64,000 nt of DNA from Pascua guehoae (lineage: Eukaryota > Basidiomycota > Tremellomycetes > Trichosporonales > Trichosporonaceae), in the NCBI GenBank assembly GCA_001600415.1, contig BCJX01000003.1:558560-622559 (forward strand), read 5' to 3'. The position numbers were made by a program, and so were the translations under genes. Shown one piece after another: positions 21,744-33,121 of the stretch; position 1 is the stretch's first letter; every line of letters begins with the position of its first letter. The notes below the pieces were generated by a model that saw only the letters and a list, made by a program, of their open reading frames with translations, was not told where the DNA came from and searched no databases.

Positions 21744-24700
21744 GGCTGGCTTAGCGGAAGGGTCCGAAAGATCTAGAGGCTAAGGTAGCTTGGTTGGTGG
21801 GGGTTGGAAAAGGTGATGGGAGAGACCCAGTCTGGACGCGCGGTGGGTGTTTTAGAACCTGGGTCGCTGTTAAAGGACACGGGGGAAAAAGAGGGGTGAA
21901 CGACGAAGTGAGTGATGCTTTTGAAGGAACAGAAACGGCGGGCTCTGGGACGAGCGGCGCGTCTAGCCTTCTGGACATGGCACTGGGATCATTTCGCCGG
22001 CGCTTCTTCGTCTCGAGTCGCTCCGCTCGAAAAGTGACACGACTCTTGCCGCCGCGCCGTGCCCAGCCTTGGGCCGCCCCCAATCCACTCTCTTTTCCCC
22101 GTCCCATCCTCTACGTTCTCTGCTGGACACTGAGGGCGCTTTGCTGCAGGTGGTTGCAAACACCACTCTTTCGTGTGCCGGCAGTATCAAGATCAAGCGC
22201 TCGCTGAACCGGACGACAAGGAACGATAAGGGCAAGGGCCACAACTCCTCCCATGATACCAGCTACCAACGCTGTACCGTTGCGGTTCCTGGGCCGCTCC
22301 TCCCAGCCACCCAGGCCCAGAGTGTCACAGATACATCCGCCTCCACTTTCACTGTCAGCACTACTAGGCTTCTCAGTCGTAGGGTAACGCGGGGTTTGCG
22401 GTGGCCCAAATGGCAGTAACTAGTCTGGGTCACGAAACTAAAGGGTGCATTTGCTCGGCTCCAAAGTTTCGACTGTAACCATAAATGGTTTTTGCCATGC
22501 CGGCAGGAGGGAGCCAGAATTGCTGCTGCCTTGGGCTTGGCGTCGGGGCTGTGTTTTCTGCAGGTCCCCCAGGGCGGGGTCTCGAAACGAATCGGTCTGG
22601 ATCTGCGTGACAGACGACCAATCGTCGTCTGCGTATCATGGAAAGGCTTGAGTTTGTTTATTTTTACAAGGTGCCGAGTGCTTCGAGAAAACCAAGTCTA
22701 GCGCAGTCTTGGGAGATTGTGAAAACTAAAGGGAAACGGGGAGATTTAAACGTTGGACGAAACGCACCCCAGATACCCAGCGTACGGCAACCAGGCCGAC
22801 CCAGCAAACTATGAATCAGATGTCACCATCGTCAGCACCATCATCCCTTTGATCCTCACACAGGTGGCTTCCATGCGTCGCAAAACTCTCCTTTCCATCT
22901 TCCGATCTTCTGCGCGTCGTCTTACTGTAAAACTCTGATGCCCAACAGCACTTGATCTCATTTGAAACCCCATTAGAAAAACGTCTCGTTTTCATCAGGA
23001 ACGAAAAAATACAGAAGCTGCGTTTTCAGTGCACCAAGCCCACATTGCCTCTGGTCGTCGTCCACACTCTTCCAGCCGTCCAGCATAACGTCTTTTTCTA
23101 GCCTGCCAGCCCGTTGTACAGCACTACTGTATCCGACCTTTCCGCCATGCCGTATTCCCCTGCCCGGAGACGAAAGAGGTGACCCAGAACCCCCGACGAC
23201 CAAACCCACTCGGCGTTGCCAGACGACTTTGACGCGCAAAGGCACGGACACGGGGACGACACGGTGCCTCTTCGTGACGTGTACGTGACCCCGCCGATCC
23301 AAAACCCAAAGTTAAGGTGGGTGGGCCTCGCATGTCCAACGTTCTACAGGTACAGGCGGCGGCGACAAGTGCCATATTGATACCCCTCTTTTTATTCAGT
23401 GTCATTTGGGAACGGTGACGGAGAAAGACAGACAAGAGCACTCTCCAGTCCGAGAATGAGAACAAGCAACGAGGTAAACGAGGGGGGTTCAAGATGACGT
23501 GAAGGAGAGTAACCGGGGGCTCTTCATGCAAACCATGTCTACCCGTATCTGCTACCGTGCAAGTTCCCGCGATGGAGTCATACACGCTGCGCGACCCGGT
23601 CCTCTTGTCGTTTTTTTTCTGGGTCCAACCCCCTCAAGGACGCTGTTTCGTCTCAATGTTATCCACAGGAACGAACGGCGCCAAGCGCACAACCACCGCC
23701 TTGAGCCTCTTCACAGACGGGGCGAGCATCTGGCGACGCAAGCGACACCAAGTGGGCCGCAGGCCAAGGGAGAGCGGGCCTGGCAGGGACGGGTAACGAC
23801 CCAACGGCCACCACTACCCCGACAGAGACGGGTAACGTCCCAACGAGGTTCGGAGATAGGCGCGTCCCTCCACCGTACACAACAACACTTGCAGCACCGC
23901 CGCAAGGTTGAGTTGCCGCCGGCCAGAAAAAAAACATGCAGTTACGCATCCACAGGAGTGAGAAAATGCCGCAGCCCGTCCGGCGCGCAAAATCAAGCTT
24001 AAGGTCAGTGCCGGTGAGTACCTTGGCACCAGCATTTAGCACCCACATGGGAACCGTCGTGGCTCTACACTGTAACCTTCTGCGTTCTGTTGACCACTGT
24101 GACCCACTGTGACTACCGCAGCTGCGTACAGTGTGCCTAAGCCAGCCATGCCTTCTGATCCCAGGGACTAGGCTGTTTTGCTGGGACACCAAACGGACCG
24201 ATGCGCCCTGCTTGTTTGTCCTCCATCCCCACCGTCCTTGTTTCCCGTGCCCCACTCTGGTTGCCATTAAGTTCGGTTCCGCTCCCCAACACGGGGTCGT
24301 CGCTTGTTACTGCCAGGCCAGCACGTGGCAATGAGCTGAATCAAGGGCTACGCCGCGAGCGCAACTGCTCAGAAGGTCAAAGGAGGCAGCGTAGCAGAGT
24401 GTCAGCGCAGCACCATTGCCATCGGCGCAGGATGTAGATATAAGCACATGTGCGTTTGGAAACCCGGGAGACCGCCACATTGAGGCCTGGGGTAACGGCA
24501 CCTTTGTAGCGCTCGGAGAAAGATCGGGATTGAATATATTGAGCATCTTCTGATGTGGATAAACCATGTGGAAGCCACGGGAAGGGCGCATGGCACCGAC
24601 GGTGAACACGTGGGGGGGGGGGGGGGGCAGAGGACGATACAGGCAATGTCATGGGACAAAGAGATGTTAATGTCACGGGACAAAGATATGTTAATTGAAA

Positions 24701-25421
24701 TGAAGTAAATAAAACAACGTTGAACGAGGTAACATTGAGTAAGAGGGAACGGTCCAAAAGGGTGCGAGTTGGAGAAGAACACACCTGGCGTGGCTCCATG
24801 TCCTCTGGCACCGTGCAAGTCTTGCACTTGCCGGTTGGAGGGGGTGACATCCAGGTGGACTCCGATTGGGAGCGATGCCATCCTGCCCCACAATCATTGT
24901 TCATGCGTTGTGAAGGAGCATAAGCACATTCATAAGTCCAGACGGTTCCTGGGGGTTTGTGCGGTCAGGCCACCGATGTAGCTGGACAACGTTAGGAATG
25001 TGATGAAGCAATTGAAGTAAGTCATATGGCGGTGCAAGGGGAGTGAAATTGCTACGAGTCGATTCTGCTCTGTGTGTCATCCGGGAAGCTCGAAGATTCT
25101 CCGGGACGAGAAGGCGTGAGTTGACAGTTGGGACGAGAACATAGCCAACAGCTATGAGCTCGGGAACGGACTTGAGATCTGCAGGACGCAGAGGCAGCGT
25201 CGCAAGGGTGGAGTATCGTAAATGAGGTACGTCTCCCAGACGCAACGCGATGGTGGGAAACGAGGAAAGGGCAGCTGGCGGAATACACATGCTCTGTACG
25301 CGCACAACATCCATCTCCGCCCAGCTCTGGCCAGACTCCACAGCATGACATGCGAGGAAGAGGGATAAGGGATATACTCTACTGCACAACCACGACACCG
25401 TCATGTACCACTGCGGCGCTC
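21744..25421. other. Gene-poor stretch between permease and CDC73
   Basis: 3.7 kb in which I cannot support a gene. Small open frames of 60-175 codons overlap on both strands but show no domain, signal peptide or credible splice chain. Features seen are a run of 16 G at 24612-24627, a 24-bp tandem duplication at 24647-24694, a duplicated GACGGGTAACG-CCCAACG segment at about 23788-23846, and a partial copy of the 16-17 kb repeat near 24466. It should include the permease promoter. Confidence 0.5.
24647..24694 (+). repeat. 24-bp tandem duplication
   Basis: TGTCATGGGACAAAGAGATG plus TTAA is followed directly by TGTCACGGGACAAAGATATG plus TTAA. Two substitutions separate the copies. It lies just after a run of G residues. 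Confidence 0.85.
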
Positions 25422-26861
25422 CTACCTCCGCTTGGCGCTGTCCACGACGCGCCAGAACTCGGCAACGACCTGGCGGTCGGTGTGGCGCTTGTACCGATCG
25501 ATGCGGAGCTCGGTTACGTTCCAGTCGCGGATGGCGGGGTTGGCCGACTCGTTGTTCCACTGGAAATAGACACCCTTGACTGGCGGGTCAGCAAGCACAC
25601 ATGGTGTTGGGGTTTCCTCACCATTGCGGAAGAGCGACCTGGGCTCTGGCCACTTGTACGACTTGAACTGCCATGCCTGGCCCGTCGTGACGACACAGAG
25701 CACGTGGTCCCTATCTGTCAGCTTGGGACCCTGTCCAACCGAAGCTCACCATGGTTCTGGGCCAAAGCGCTGCAGCGCCTCGACGCTGTCGACGATGAAG
25801 TACTCTGTTGTAATCTCGCCAGTGGGTCCATGTCGCTTGCGGATAACGGGGACGCTGTCTGCAGGGCGGTGATTTCCCAACTCTGCTTCATGCTGCCGCG
25901 CGACATCAGACGGCTCAAATCTGAGAGTTAGCCTTGGATCGGAGACGGCAGAACTCACACTCCCTCCTCGAGGAACTTCTTGACATTCCACATCGTGATG
26001 AGTGAAGTAGGCGCAGACGAGATCATGATAATCGAGCGGTGGCGGCGTTGCCGCGAGCTATGCGATACGTGGACCGGCGCAGCTGCTTGAGGCTGTGAAT
26101 GGCTCCCACCCGACTCGATCGACTTGCGGAACGCCCTGATCTTATCCTTCATCACTGTCTTGACAAACGTGTCAAAGTTCTGCTGGGTTAGCAAATAATC
26201 CACCCCTCTGAAACCCACGTTGACCTTGCCCCCAGGCGCCACTCGCAGCACGGTGTTGCGATCCCGCAGTACGACCTCCTCAGCACGGAGCTAATGGTTA
26301 GCGGGTAAACTCTGTCGCTATCGCCACCCACCTTCTTGCAGAACTCGCGATCCGCAACGTTGACCTCATACTTGCGCTTCGGCGCCGGTGCTGGTCGAGA
26401 TGGTCCCGCTTCCTCGGCCTTGGCGACACCCGCTGCAGACTCCGCTGCTGGGTAAGCTCGTTATCGGGCTTGAGGTACCCACCTTCACCAACAACACGCC
26501 CTCCGCTGCTCCCCGTCCCCTGGAGGTAATCGATAACATTCTTCCTGTCTGGAATGAAGATGTTGCCCAGACCCGACGCCTGCGCCTTCTTGAGGTAGTC
26601 ACTGACGCTGGAATCGCGCTCGATCCACACAAGCCACAGCATGCCGACGGGGTAGAATTCGTCATTCTTGGCTGCTGAGCGTGTGTACCGAGTCGGCGCG
26701 TCCTTGGCCACCACGATCGGTTCGCCTGATGGTTGAGGGAAGGACAATGACGCCGCGGCGCCGAGCGTGTCCGTCTCCTCTCCGCTCGCGGTGAGAAGCT
26801 TTGTCGGGAGGTTTGACTTGATGGACCGCACGAGGAGGTCGTGCGCGTCTGGGTTGCTCAT
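25422..26861 (-). CDS. CDC73: Paf1 complex subunit Cdc73 (parafibromin homologue)
   Basis: Nuclear subunit of the Paf1 complex, which travels with RNA polymerase II and supports elongation, histone H2B ubiquitination and H3K4 methylation. Six exons, 26861-26483, 26444-26332, 26290-25959, 25920-25750, 25710-25622 and 25579-25422, give 413 residues; the yeast protein has 393. The N-terminal part contains PDRKNVIDYL (the DRKxLLxYL-type motif). The centre has KRKYEVNVADREFCKKLRAE. The C-terminal Ras-like Cdc73 domain shows IIMISSAPTSLITMWNVKKF, HVLCVVTTGQAWQFKSYKWP and KGVYFQWNNE. The first intron (26482-26445) is only 38 nt and restores the frame into the conserved central segment. The start is the ATG preceding SNPDAHDLLV. 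The gene is divergent from the ligase gene, sharing a 402-bp upstream region. Confidence 0.93.
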
Positions 26862-27263
26862 GGTGGGTATGCCGGAGTTGGTATGATGGGCGATGATGGA
26901 GGAGATGAAGGCGGGCGGTGTGTTTCGAAAGTGGAAGTCGGTGACGCCTTGAACGACATGTCGGGGTACAACAAAGGAACCAGAGAGCAATCGACGAGGT
27001 TATACTGGTGGCTCTTTTAAATTATTCCACGTGGAAATGATCCAGTCCAGTCACCCTGGCAGGGCAATCGTGTGGTGGAGGTGGTCCACCCCCTTTGTTC
27101 CTCTGTGCAATCCATCTCTTCCCTTGTCATCCACAGGTTCTTGTCATCATCCTCCTTCTTATAATGTCTCCAAACTACAGTCTCTTGTGACACCAACTCG
27201 TATAGTCGCTTGTTCTCGTCCACTCGACTCTCTGGCCTCGCGGCCTGCCGGCCAGGTGTCGCG
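26862..27263. promoter_or_regulatory. Bidirectional promoter region, CDC73 and ligase gene
   Basis: 402 bp between two divergent start codons. It contains AT-rich runs near 27010-27030 (TTTTAAATTATT) and CT-rich stretches before the ligase start. A short ATG frame at 27165-27191 (eight codons and a stop) could be an upstream ORF of the ligase transcript. Confidence 0.5.
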
Positions 27264-30200
27264 ATGGACATTCCTTTTGAAAAGCACGTCCAAAGGCGTC
27301 GCTTGCTTCCTTGGCTGACCCCTCAGGTTTGCAGACCTCGTTCACCGCCTTGGCAAACCCCCAAATACGAAAAGGTTCAATCGTGATGGCGTTGCAATCC
27401 CCCACTCTCCTGATCAGCTCTTTCTGTCATGGTTGAATCACCTTCCTCGCCCGTTTCCTCCCAAGACCGGGAAGCGGCTGTTCCGCCTTCTCTTCCCTGA
27501 AGAAGGGTCGCGGCGGAGATACGCGCTCAAAGAGACCAAGCTGTCGGAACACCTTGAGTGTATACTTGGAGTGACGGGACTGCGACAATGGGACAGTGTT
27601 GGATGGGAAGGTCGTGGTGGCACGGCCTGCCTTGGGGAGGCAGTTAAACGGGCGATGGAGAATCGAGTAGGTAACGAGAGAGACTTCTGAGGTGAACTAA
27701 TCGCAGATACCTGCTGGCACCAAATCGACACTGACCCTCGGAGAGCTCGATGCCTTGCTCGACGAGCTAGCCACGCCATCTCCATACTCCCAGCTATCGC
27801 AGCTGCACTCTCGTCCTCGCGACCCGTCCCTCATTCTGCGACAGCTGTTTCGTGATTCCTTCCTTTCCCCGTACGCTCTTTCGGTCCTCACGCAAGTCAT
27901 TCTGCGTGACCTGCGCCCCCTTCTGTCTCCCGTTCCCACGCTCCCCATACGTAATCCCACCGCCATGCTGCGTGTCAAGACCACAGCAGGTCCTCGTCAG
28001 CTCTCCCGTCACGTCGCCATGTGGTGCTGGAATCCCATCATGGCGAGACTATATGCCGAGGGCAAGGGCAGCTTTGATTGGTGTGCCGATGCTGCCGAGG
28101 CTGTCTCTGCTAATCCAACAAACTTTGTTCCCATTGCTACTGGTCCTAAAGTTGGCGTTGTCGTCCAGGTGCGCTCCTTGTGTTGACATTTGCTAACCTC
28201 AGACGCCAAAGTGCAAAAAGGGGCGTTCTATCAGTGACGCTCTTTCTGGTTTCTTCGGACGCTCCGGCTCGCTCTGCCCTACAGTCTGGGCTGAGACCAA
28301 ATACGATGGTTATCGGTGAGCTGAAGCTCGCGGTTCCTCTGACAGCTCTCCAGAATGCAGATCCATGTCGCCCTGGACAGTGACGGCTCTCCAACGTTCA
28401 CTATCTTCAGCAAATCCAAACGACAAAGCACGGACGACCGCATCAACACTCATTCGTAAGCGTGATATGTCAGTCGAAGCTCATGTCTTAGCATTATCCT
28501 AGCAGCCCTTGGACTCACCATCCCCGACCATCTTCCACGACACCCTGCTCTTGCCAACAGACTCTCCTCGACCACCCCTCGACGCCGCATGACATCGAGC
28601 GTAATCCTCGAAGCTGAGGTCATTCCGTTTAATGAGGGAGAACGAGAGGGTGGTCGCGGTCCTGGTATCGAGGAGTTTTGGTGGCTTCAGAGCGCAGGTG
28701 TAACTGCAGGTCCTGGAATGTGGGTAGCTATGCCTGACGAATCGAACAGCTGCTCACCCGGACAGTCATGCGCCGAACACCTCCCGTAGCAGGCATCTGT
28801 GCCTAGCGTTGTTTGATATCCTTCACTTGGATGGCGAGGGCCTTCTGAAAGTACCATACTCACATCGCCGACAGCTTCTCGAGGAGGTTACTGTATCGAT
28901 ACACGGCTTTGTAAGTGGCTGACAGCGGTAGCGACTGATGCCAGTCCTTCTTGGCAGCCAGGACTGAAATACCACTGTATAATGGTAAACGTCAAGCAGA
29001 AGAGGTGAGAAGGTTCCCGAGATAATGGCTAATCCTAGACTCTCCGGCGTGCCTTTGAGCGGTCATCTGAGAATAGGGAGGGTGAGCTATAGTGCTTTCC
29101 ACTGCTAACGATGACAGAGGGCCTAGTTCTAAAGTCATCAGACTCCCTTTACAATGATGCGAAGCGTCAATGGATCAAGCTCAAGGTGACGTTTACCATG
29201 AAGGCTGAGCTAACCTTGGCAGAAGGACTACATTGAGAACCTGGGCGACTGTATTGACCTTGTCATTCTGGGTGCGGGCTGGGATCTAGACCGCGCGAGA
29301 GAGCTGAGAGGTGAGCTTTTTTTCCTGGAACAAAGCTCACCATCCCAGTCGACACTTCTGTCTTTACCACGTTTTACGTCGGCGTGCTAACGAATCGCGC
29401 TGCCGTGTCCTCAAGAAGAGAAGCGCCACACTTTGAGATCCTCTTCCGCGTCTCGTACGGCATGTCGAGGGACCAGTTGGAGTTGTACAATGAGAATTTG
29501 CGACATCAGCGGTGGGGAAACAAGCCTTTTGACAAGAACGACGCGTGGAAGAGGGTAGGTTGTGCCTGGGAGAGACTGCCTGACTAACGGTTGCCAGCGC
29601 CTCATCGGCTTATCATGGAGGTACACCATGCCGCGTGGTATGACGCCGCCGTCGGTCCTGCTCGAACAACCTCTCTGTGCCGAGGTCATGGGCGCGGGCT
29701 TCCAGAAGCTGCCATTCTCTAATGTGAGCTGGGCCGATGGAACGGTATTAGCTCATCATCAGTTATACGAACTGCGCTGGCCGCGTCTAATGAAGATCTA
29801 CGAGCGCAAAGAACGCCCCTGGACTGAAGGTAAGCCCCACGTATCACTATTATTGACTAGCCCCAGCTCTCGATGTGCAAGGACTAAAGGAGGAAGCCCA
29901 CCGCGCCCTCGGCTACGCCAAGTCGCAGGAAGCGCTGACACTCTCATCGCCCGAGGACTCGATCAAGGCACTCTGGCGATCCAAGAGTGCAATGATCGAG
30001 GCTGACGTTGTCGACCTTACCAATTTGCCACTCACCCCGTCGCCCAAGTCCCGCGCTCGTACCAGTCCCGGACGCCAAGCTTCTGCTCCTTGCGTACTAA
30101 ACTTGTCACCAGAGACGCCGCGGCGGAGACTACCCGGCGCCAGCAACAATGTCACGCCTCCTACTCCCCTCCGGTTTACGCCAAAGACGCCACCACGGCG

Positions 30201-30792
30201 ACCGGGACCATTACTGCCGCTCCCGTCATCGCCCATCCCTGCTAACCGCCACTCAAGGACCAACACTCTTATGCCGACCACGCCCTCGCCCAGGCTGCGC
30301 AAACTCTCGTCTGCGTTCGTATACGAGCCACCTGCGAAGCGCCGGCGCGTCCAGTCGGCCGTACCCATCACGGAACGGGTCGACGCCCTGTTGCGTACCC
30401 CCCATCGTGTCGCCGTGGGTGATGCGGTCAAGGCTGTGGGCCGTGCCAGTGGTGAGGTCACGGAACTTGGGGGTGAGGCTTCGGGTGTCGGCCTTGGGAC
30501 TTCGGGTCGCGGCCTCGGACCTTCAGGTCTCGGCCTTGACGCTTCGGGACTCGAGGTTGGACCGGCGAACCGTGACGCTCCTGGGCCTGGACCTGGTGAC
30601 ACTGTTGGGCCCGCAGAACAGACACACCACTCCACGCGCGCTACACCGCTCATTACATCAACATTACCTGTCCTGCCCACTCCCCCCGTCTCGTCATCGC
30701 CTCTCCGCGCTGCGCCGAGCTCCGAGACGCGAGCCAAACCCCTGTCGCTGCGGTCGCGCCTCCGGCTGGCGAGGAGGAGTACCCTGTCATAA
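27264..30792 (+). CDS. Fungal ATP-dependent DNA ligase-domain protein
   Basis: Nucleotidyltransferase with the DNA ligase fold. Conserved motifs are present: I, KYDGYR with the AMP-accepting Lys; III, FDILHLDGEG; IV, EGLVLK; V, WIKLKKDYI. The oligonucleotide-binding domain ends with LYELRWPRLMKIY. A ligase N-terminal domain precedes (FRLLFPEEGSRRRYALKE). The tail of ~300 residues is Ser/Pro-rich and disordered, with no BRCT domain, so this is not a classical Lig4. Exon ends: 27666; 27707-28168; 28203-28315; 28354-28455; 28492-28719; 28766-28910; 28945-29004; 29039-29081; 29118-29185; 29223-29310; 29349-29554; 29598-29723; 29763-29829; 29867-30792. At the 5' end, a GC-AG intron (27284-27326) joins MDIPFEK to FADLVHRL (about 997 aa); a GT-AG alternative is 27298-27334. 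The 39-nt segment 29724-29762 is probably an intron but is frame-neutral. Confidence 0.83.
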
Positions 30793-31196
30793 AGGCGAAG
30801 GACCCTGTCATAGATACCATTGACTGTCAACAGGATGCATGCTACGTTGTCCTTGCGCTGTGTTTGTATGTGTGTGTTTGGGTGTGATTGTACGGTGTTC
30901 GGGTTGTCTATCGTTTGGCGAGAGTCTTGTATCGTGGGGTCTTGTATCGTGGGTAGTAGTATCGTGGGTAGGAGTCTCCTGGCACAGTTGTCGTCCCGCG
31001 CAGCGACGGTAGCAGCGATCCAAGCAGCCGCCTAAGTGTGAGATCCCTGCAGTTGACGGAAAGTAGCCACGGCTACGCCGCCCACCTCAACCATCGACGA
31101 GGGAAAGAGGCAGACATGACAGTCGATGTTGATGGAACGCTCAGCATGGCTCCACTGTCCACCAACGGCGGCGCCTCAAACACGAGGACAACAACA
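30793..31196. other. Spacer between ligase gene and tRNA-Ser
   Basis: No gene seen. A GTATCGTGGG unit recurs three times near 30929-30968 within a GT-rich 3' flank. Confidence 0.55.
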
Positions 31197-31277
31197 GGCA
31201 ACGTGGCGGAGTGGTTAACGCGGTTGACTCGAAATCAACTTCCTTCGGGAGCACATGTTCGAATCATGTCGTTGTCG
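31197..31277 (+). tRNA. tRNA-Ser(CGA)
   Basis: Acceptor GGCAACG pairs with CGTTGTC (one G-U pair). The D arm is GCGGAGTGGTTAACGC. Anticodon stem GTTGA pairs with TCAAC around loop CTCGAAA, giving anticodon CGA. A long class II variable arm (TTCCTTCGGGAG) is typical of tRNA-Ser. The T arm is ACATG-TTCGAAT-CATGT. No intron. A five-T Pol III terminator follows at 31290-31294. Confidence 0.94.
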
Positions 31278-31303
31278 GGTGTTGTTCACTTTTTGGGTGG
31301 GGA

Positions 31304-31418
31304 GAGTGGTCGCAGGAGTGGTCGCAGGAGTGGTCGCAGGAGTGATCGCAGGAGAGTGGTCGCGGGAGAGTGGTCGCGGGAGAGTAGTAGCAGGAGAGGT
31401 CGCAGGTGAGTAGTCGCA
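31304..31418 (+). repeat. GGTCGCAGGAGT minisatellite downstream of tRNA-Ser
   Basis: About nine copies of a 12-15 bp unit (GTGGTCGCAGGA, changing to GTGGTCGCGGGAGA) begin about 10 bp after the tRNA terminator. Confidence 0.85.
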
Positions 31419-31554
31419 ATGGTCTAGTGGCGATTTGGCCCTCCTGTGAACGACGGCGTCCATGTCCTCGTCATGTTACGTTCCCCGCTCGTCGCCTTAC
31501 GCCCTCTCCGCTTCCACCCCCTCCCCCTCCTCCTCCTCCCTCACACACCCCCTC

Positions 31555-31686
31555 TCACCGTCCTTCTCACCATCCTTCTCCCCCTCCTTCGCCCCGTCCT
31601 TACCCTCCACAACCCCTCCCACCCCGTCCTTCTCACCATCCTTCTCCCCCTCCTTCGCCCCGTCCTTACCCTCCACAACCCCTCCC
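31555..31686 (+). repeat. 66-bp tandem repeat running into assembly gap
   Basis: Two nearly perfect 66-bp units built from CCGTCCTTCTCACCATCC and CCTCCTTCGCCCCGTCC blocks; the second ends where the run of N begins. Confidence 0.85.
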
Positions 31687-31764
31687 NNNNNNNNNNNNNN
31701 NNNNNNNNNNNNNNNNNNNNNNNNNNNNNNNNNNNNNNNNNNNNNNNNNNNNNNNNNNNNNNNN
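31687..31764. other. Assembly gap (78 N)
   Basis: Undetermined bases flanked on the left by a 66-bp tandem repeat and on the right by poly-C. The gap most likely replaces further repeat copies; its true length is unknown. Confidence 0.97.
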
Positions 31765-31959
31765 CCCCCCCCCCCCAACCCCCCATCATACTCCCCTCGG
31801 GGTCGTGAGGTTGGGGTCGGGTTGAGATTGGGGGTTGAGGTCGAGTGAGGTTGGGTTGGGAGCCAAGGGCTGAGAGTCCTGAGAGCTGAGGGTTGAGAGC
31901 TGGGGTTGAGGGGCGCGACGGCGGTGGGCACACGAGATGGCCGGTTGTGGTGTTGGGTG

Positions 31960-32215
31960 CGGAGGAGAGAGGAGAGATTATGAGGAGAGAGTAGAGTGTA
32001 CGAGGACAGAGGAGAGAGTACGAGGAGAGAGTAGATAGGAGAGGAGAGAAGAGAGTACAAGGAGAGTAGGACGAGAGAGTAGGAGAGAGTACGAGGAGAG
32101 GGTAGTGGAGCGGTGAGGGTAGAGTAAATAGGAGAGAGGCGAGAGAGTAGAGGAGAGCGGAGAGAGTAGAGGAGAGCGGAGAGAGTAGAGGAGAGCGGAG
32201 AGAGTACATAGTAGA
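31960..32215 (+). repeat. GAGA-rich minisatellite
   Basis: Purine-rich array of GAGAGAGTACGAGGA-type units, ending with three exact copies of a 19-bp unit (AGAGAGTAGAGGAGAGCGG) at 32142-32198. It has no coding potential beyond repetitive frames. Confidence 0.8.
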
Positions 32216-33121
32216 TAGAAAGGAGCGAATAGATATGCCAAAGTAGATACCAGGAGCGACTAGATAAAGACGAGGGCGTATGCCAGAGCAGACATGCAAC
32301 CGTAGAAATCAGCGTAGAGCAGAGCAGACAGAACAGAGCGCAGAAAATAGCCCAACGAGCCTCCAGACGCGCACGTTGGCGAAACCAGACTTAAGACCGT
32401 GCAGACTGCCGACGCGGGCGTGCCACAATCGGTGCCTCATTCATGACGGATGGCGAGCGCTTGGCGGGGTATTTTCGTCCCACCGTGTATTCTCGTAAGA
32501 CGGGCCACGGGGACGCTTACGCTCTTGTTCGCTTGACGAGATGCCCGTCGTTGGCGTCGGCGAGGGGGGCCGTCGGTCGTGCATCGCCGGGCTTGCGAAA
32601 CGAGCCCGTGGTTGTGCTCGATACCGGATGTCGTACTGGGATAGTGGGCAGCGCGACGATGACGCAAAGGGCGTGTAGCACGCGTATGGGCGTAGCACGT
32701 GTGTGGGCGTGCGGCAGCGTGTATCAGGTTCCCAGACCATCTCCCTCACACCCGCGTCCATATCTTAGCGTGCTATGCATGCCTTTGGTCTACAGGATTA
32801 TACATGACGTGAACAAGTGGCGTGTGCGCGGGCGCTGGGCCGCGGTGCGATTTCAGAGTCCGTAGTTGGTGGAGACGCCGGCGCTGCCGGAGAGTAGGTG
32901 ATGGGTGTAGGGGGTATGGGAGAGGACTCGACTGGGTCGAGTGGGCGCGAGTAGGTCGAGTGTGGTGTAGTGATGTGATGCGGGGTGCGTGGAGGGCGCA
33001 GAGGGCGAGTATGGTGCGAGGCAACTAATGCGAGGGGGTGATGCGAGGGGAGCTCGAGTCTGGTGTGTTTTGTCGCTATTGTCCCTCGGCACCGTGCCCG
33101 CCTGGGGCGGGCACTGGTGGC
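32216..33121. other. Intergenic region before BTB-like gene
   Basis: 906 bp in which I see no supported gene. It should contain the 3' end of the BTB-like gene. GTGTGTGGGCGT-type direct repeats occur near 32685-32715. Confidence 0.5.

Noticed and set aside
27264..30792. Calling this gene LIG4
   Set aside because: The ligase core is present but the C-terminus lacks tandem BRCT domains, and the N-terminal domain is not typical of Lig4.
31304..31418. CRISPR-like array downstream of tRNA-Ser
   Set aside because: Units are contiguous 12-15 bp repeats without spacers, in a eukaryotic nuclear genome. It is a minisatellite.
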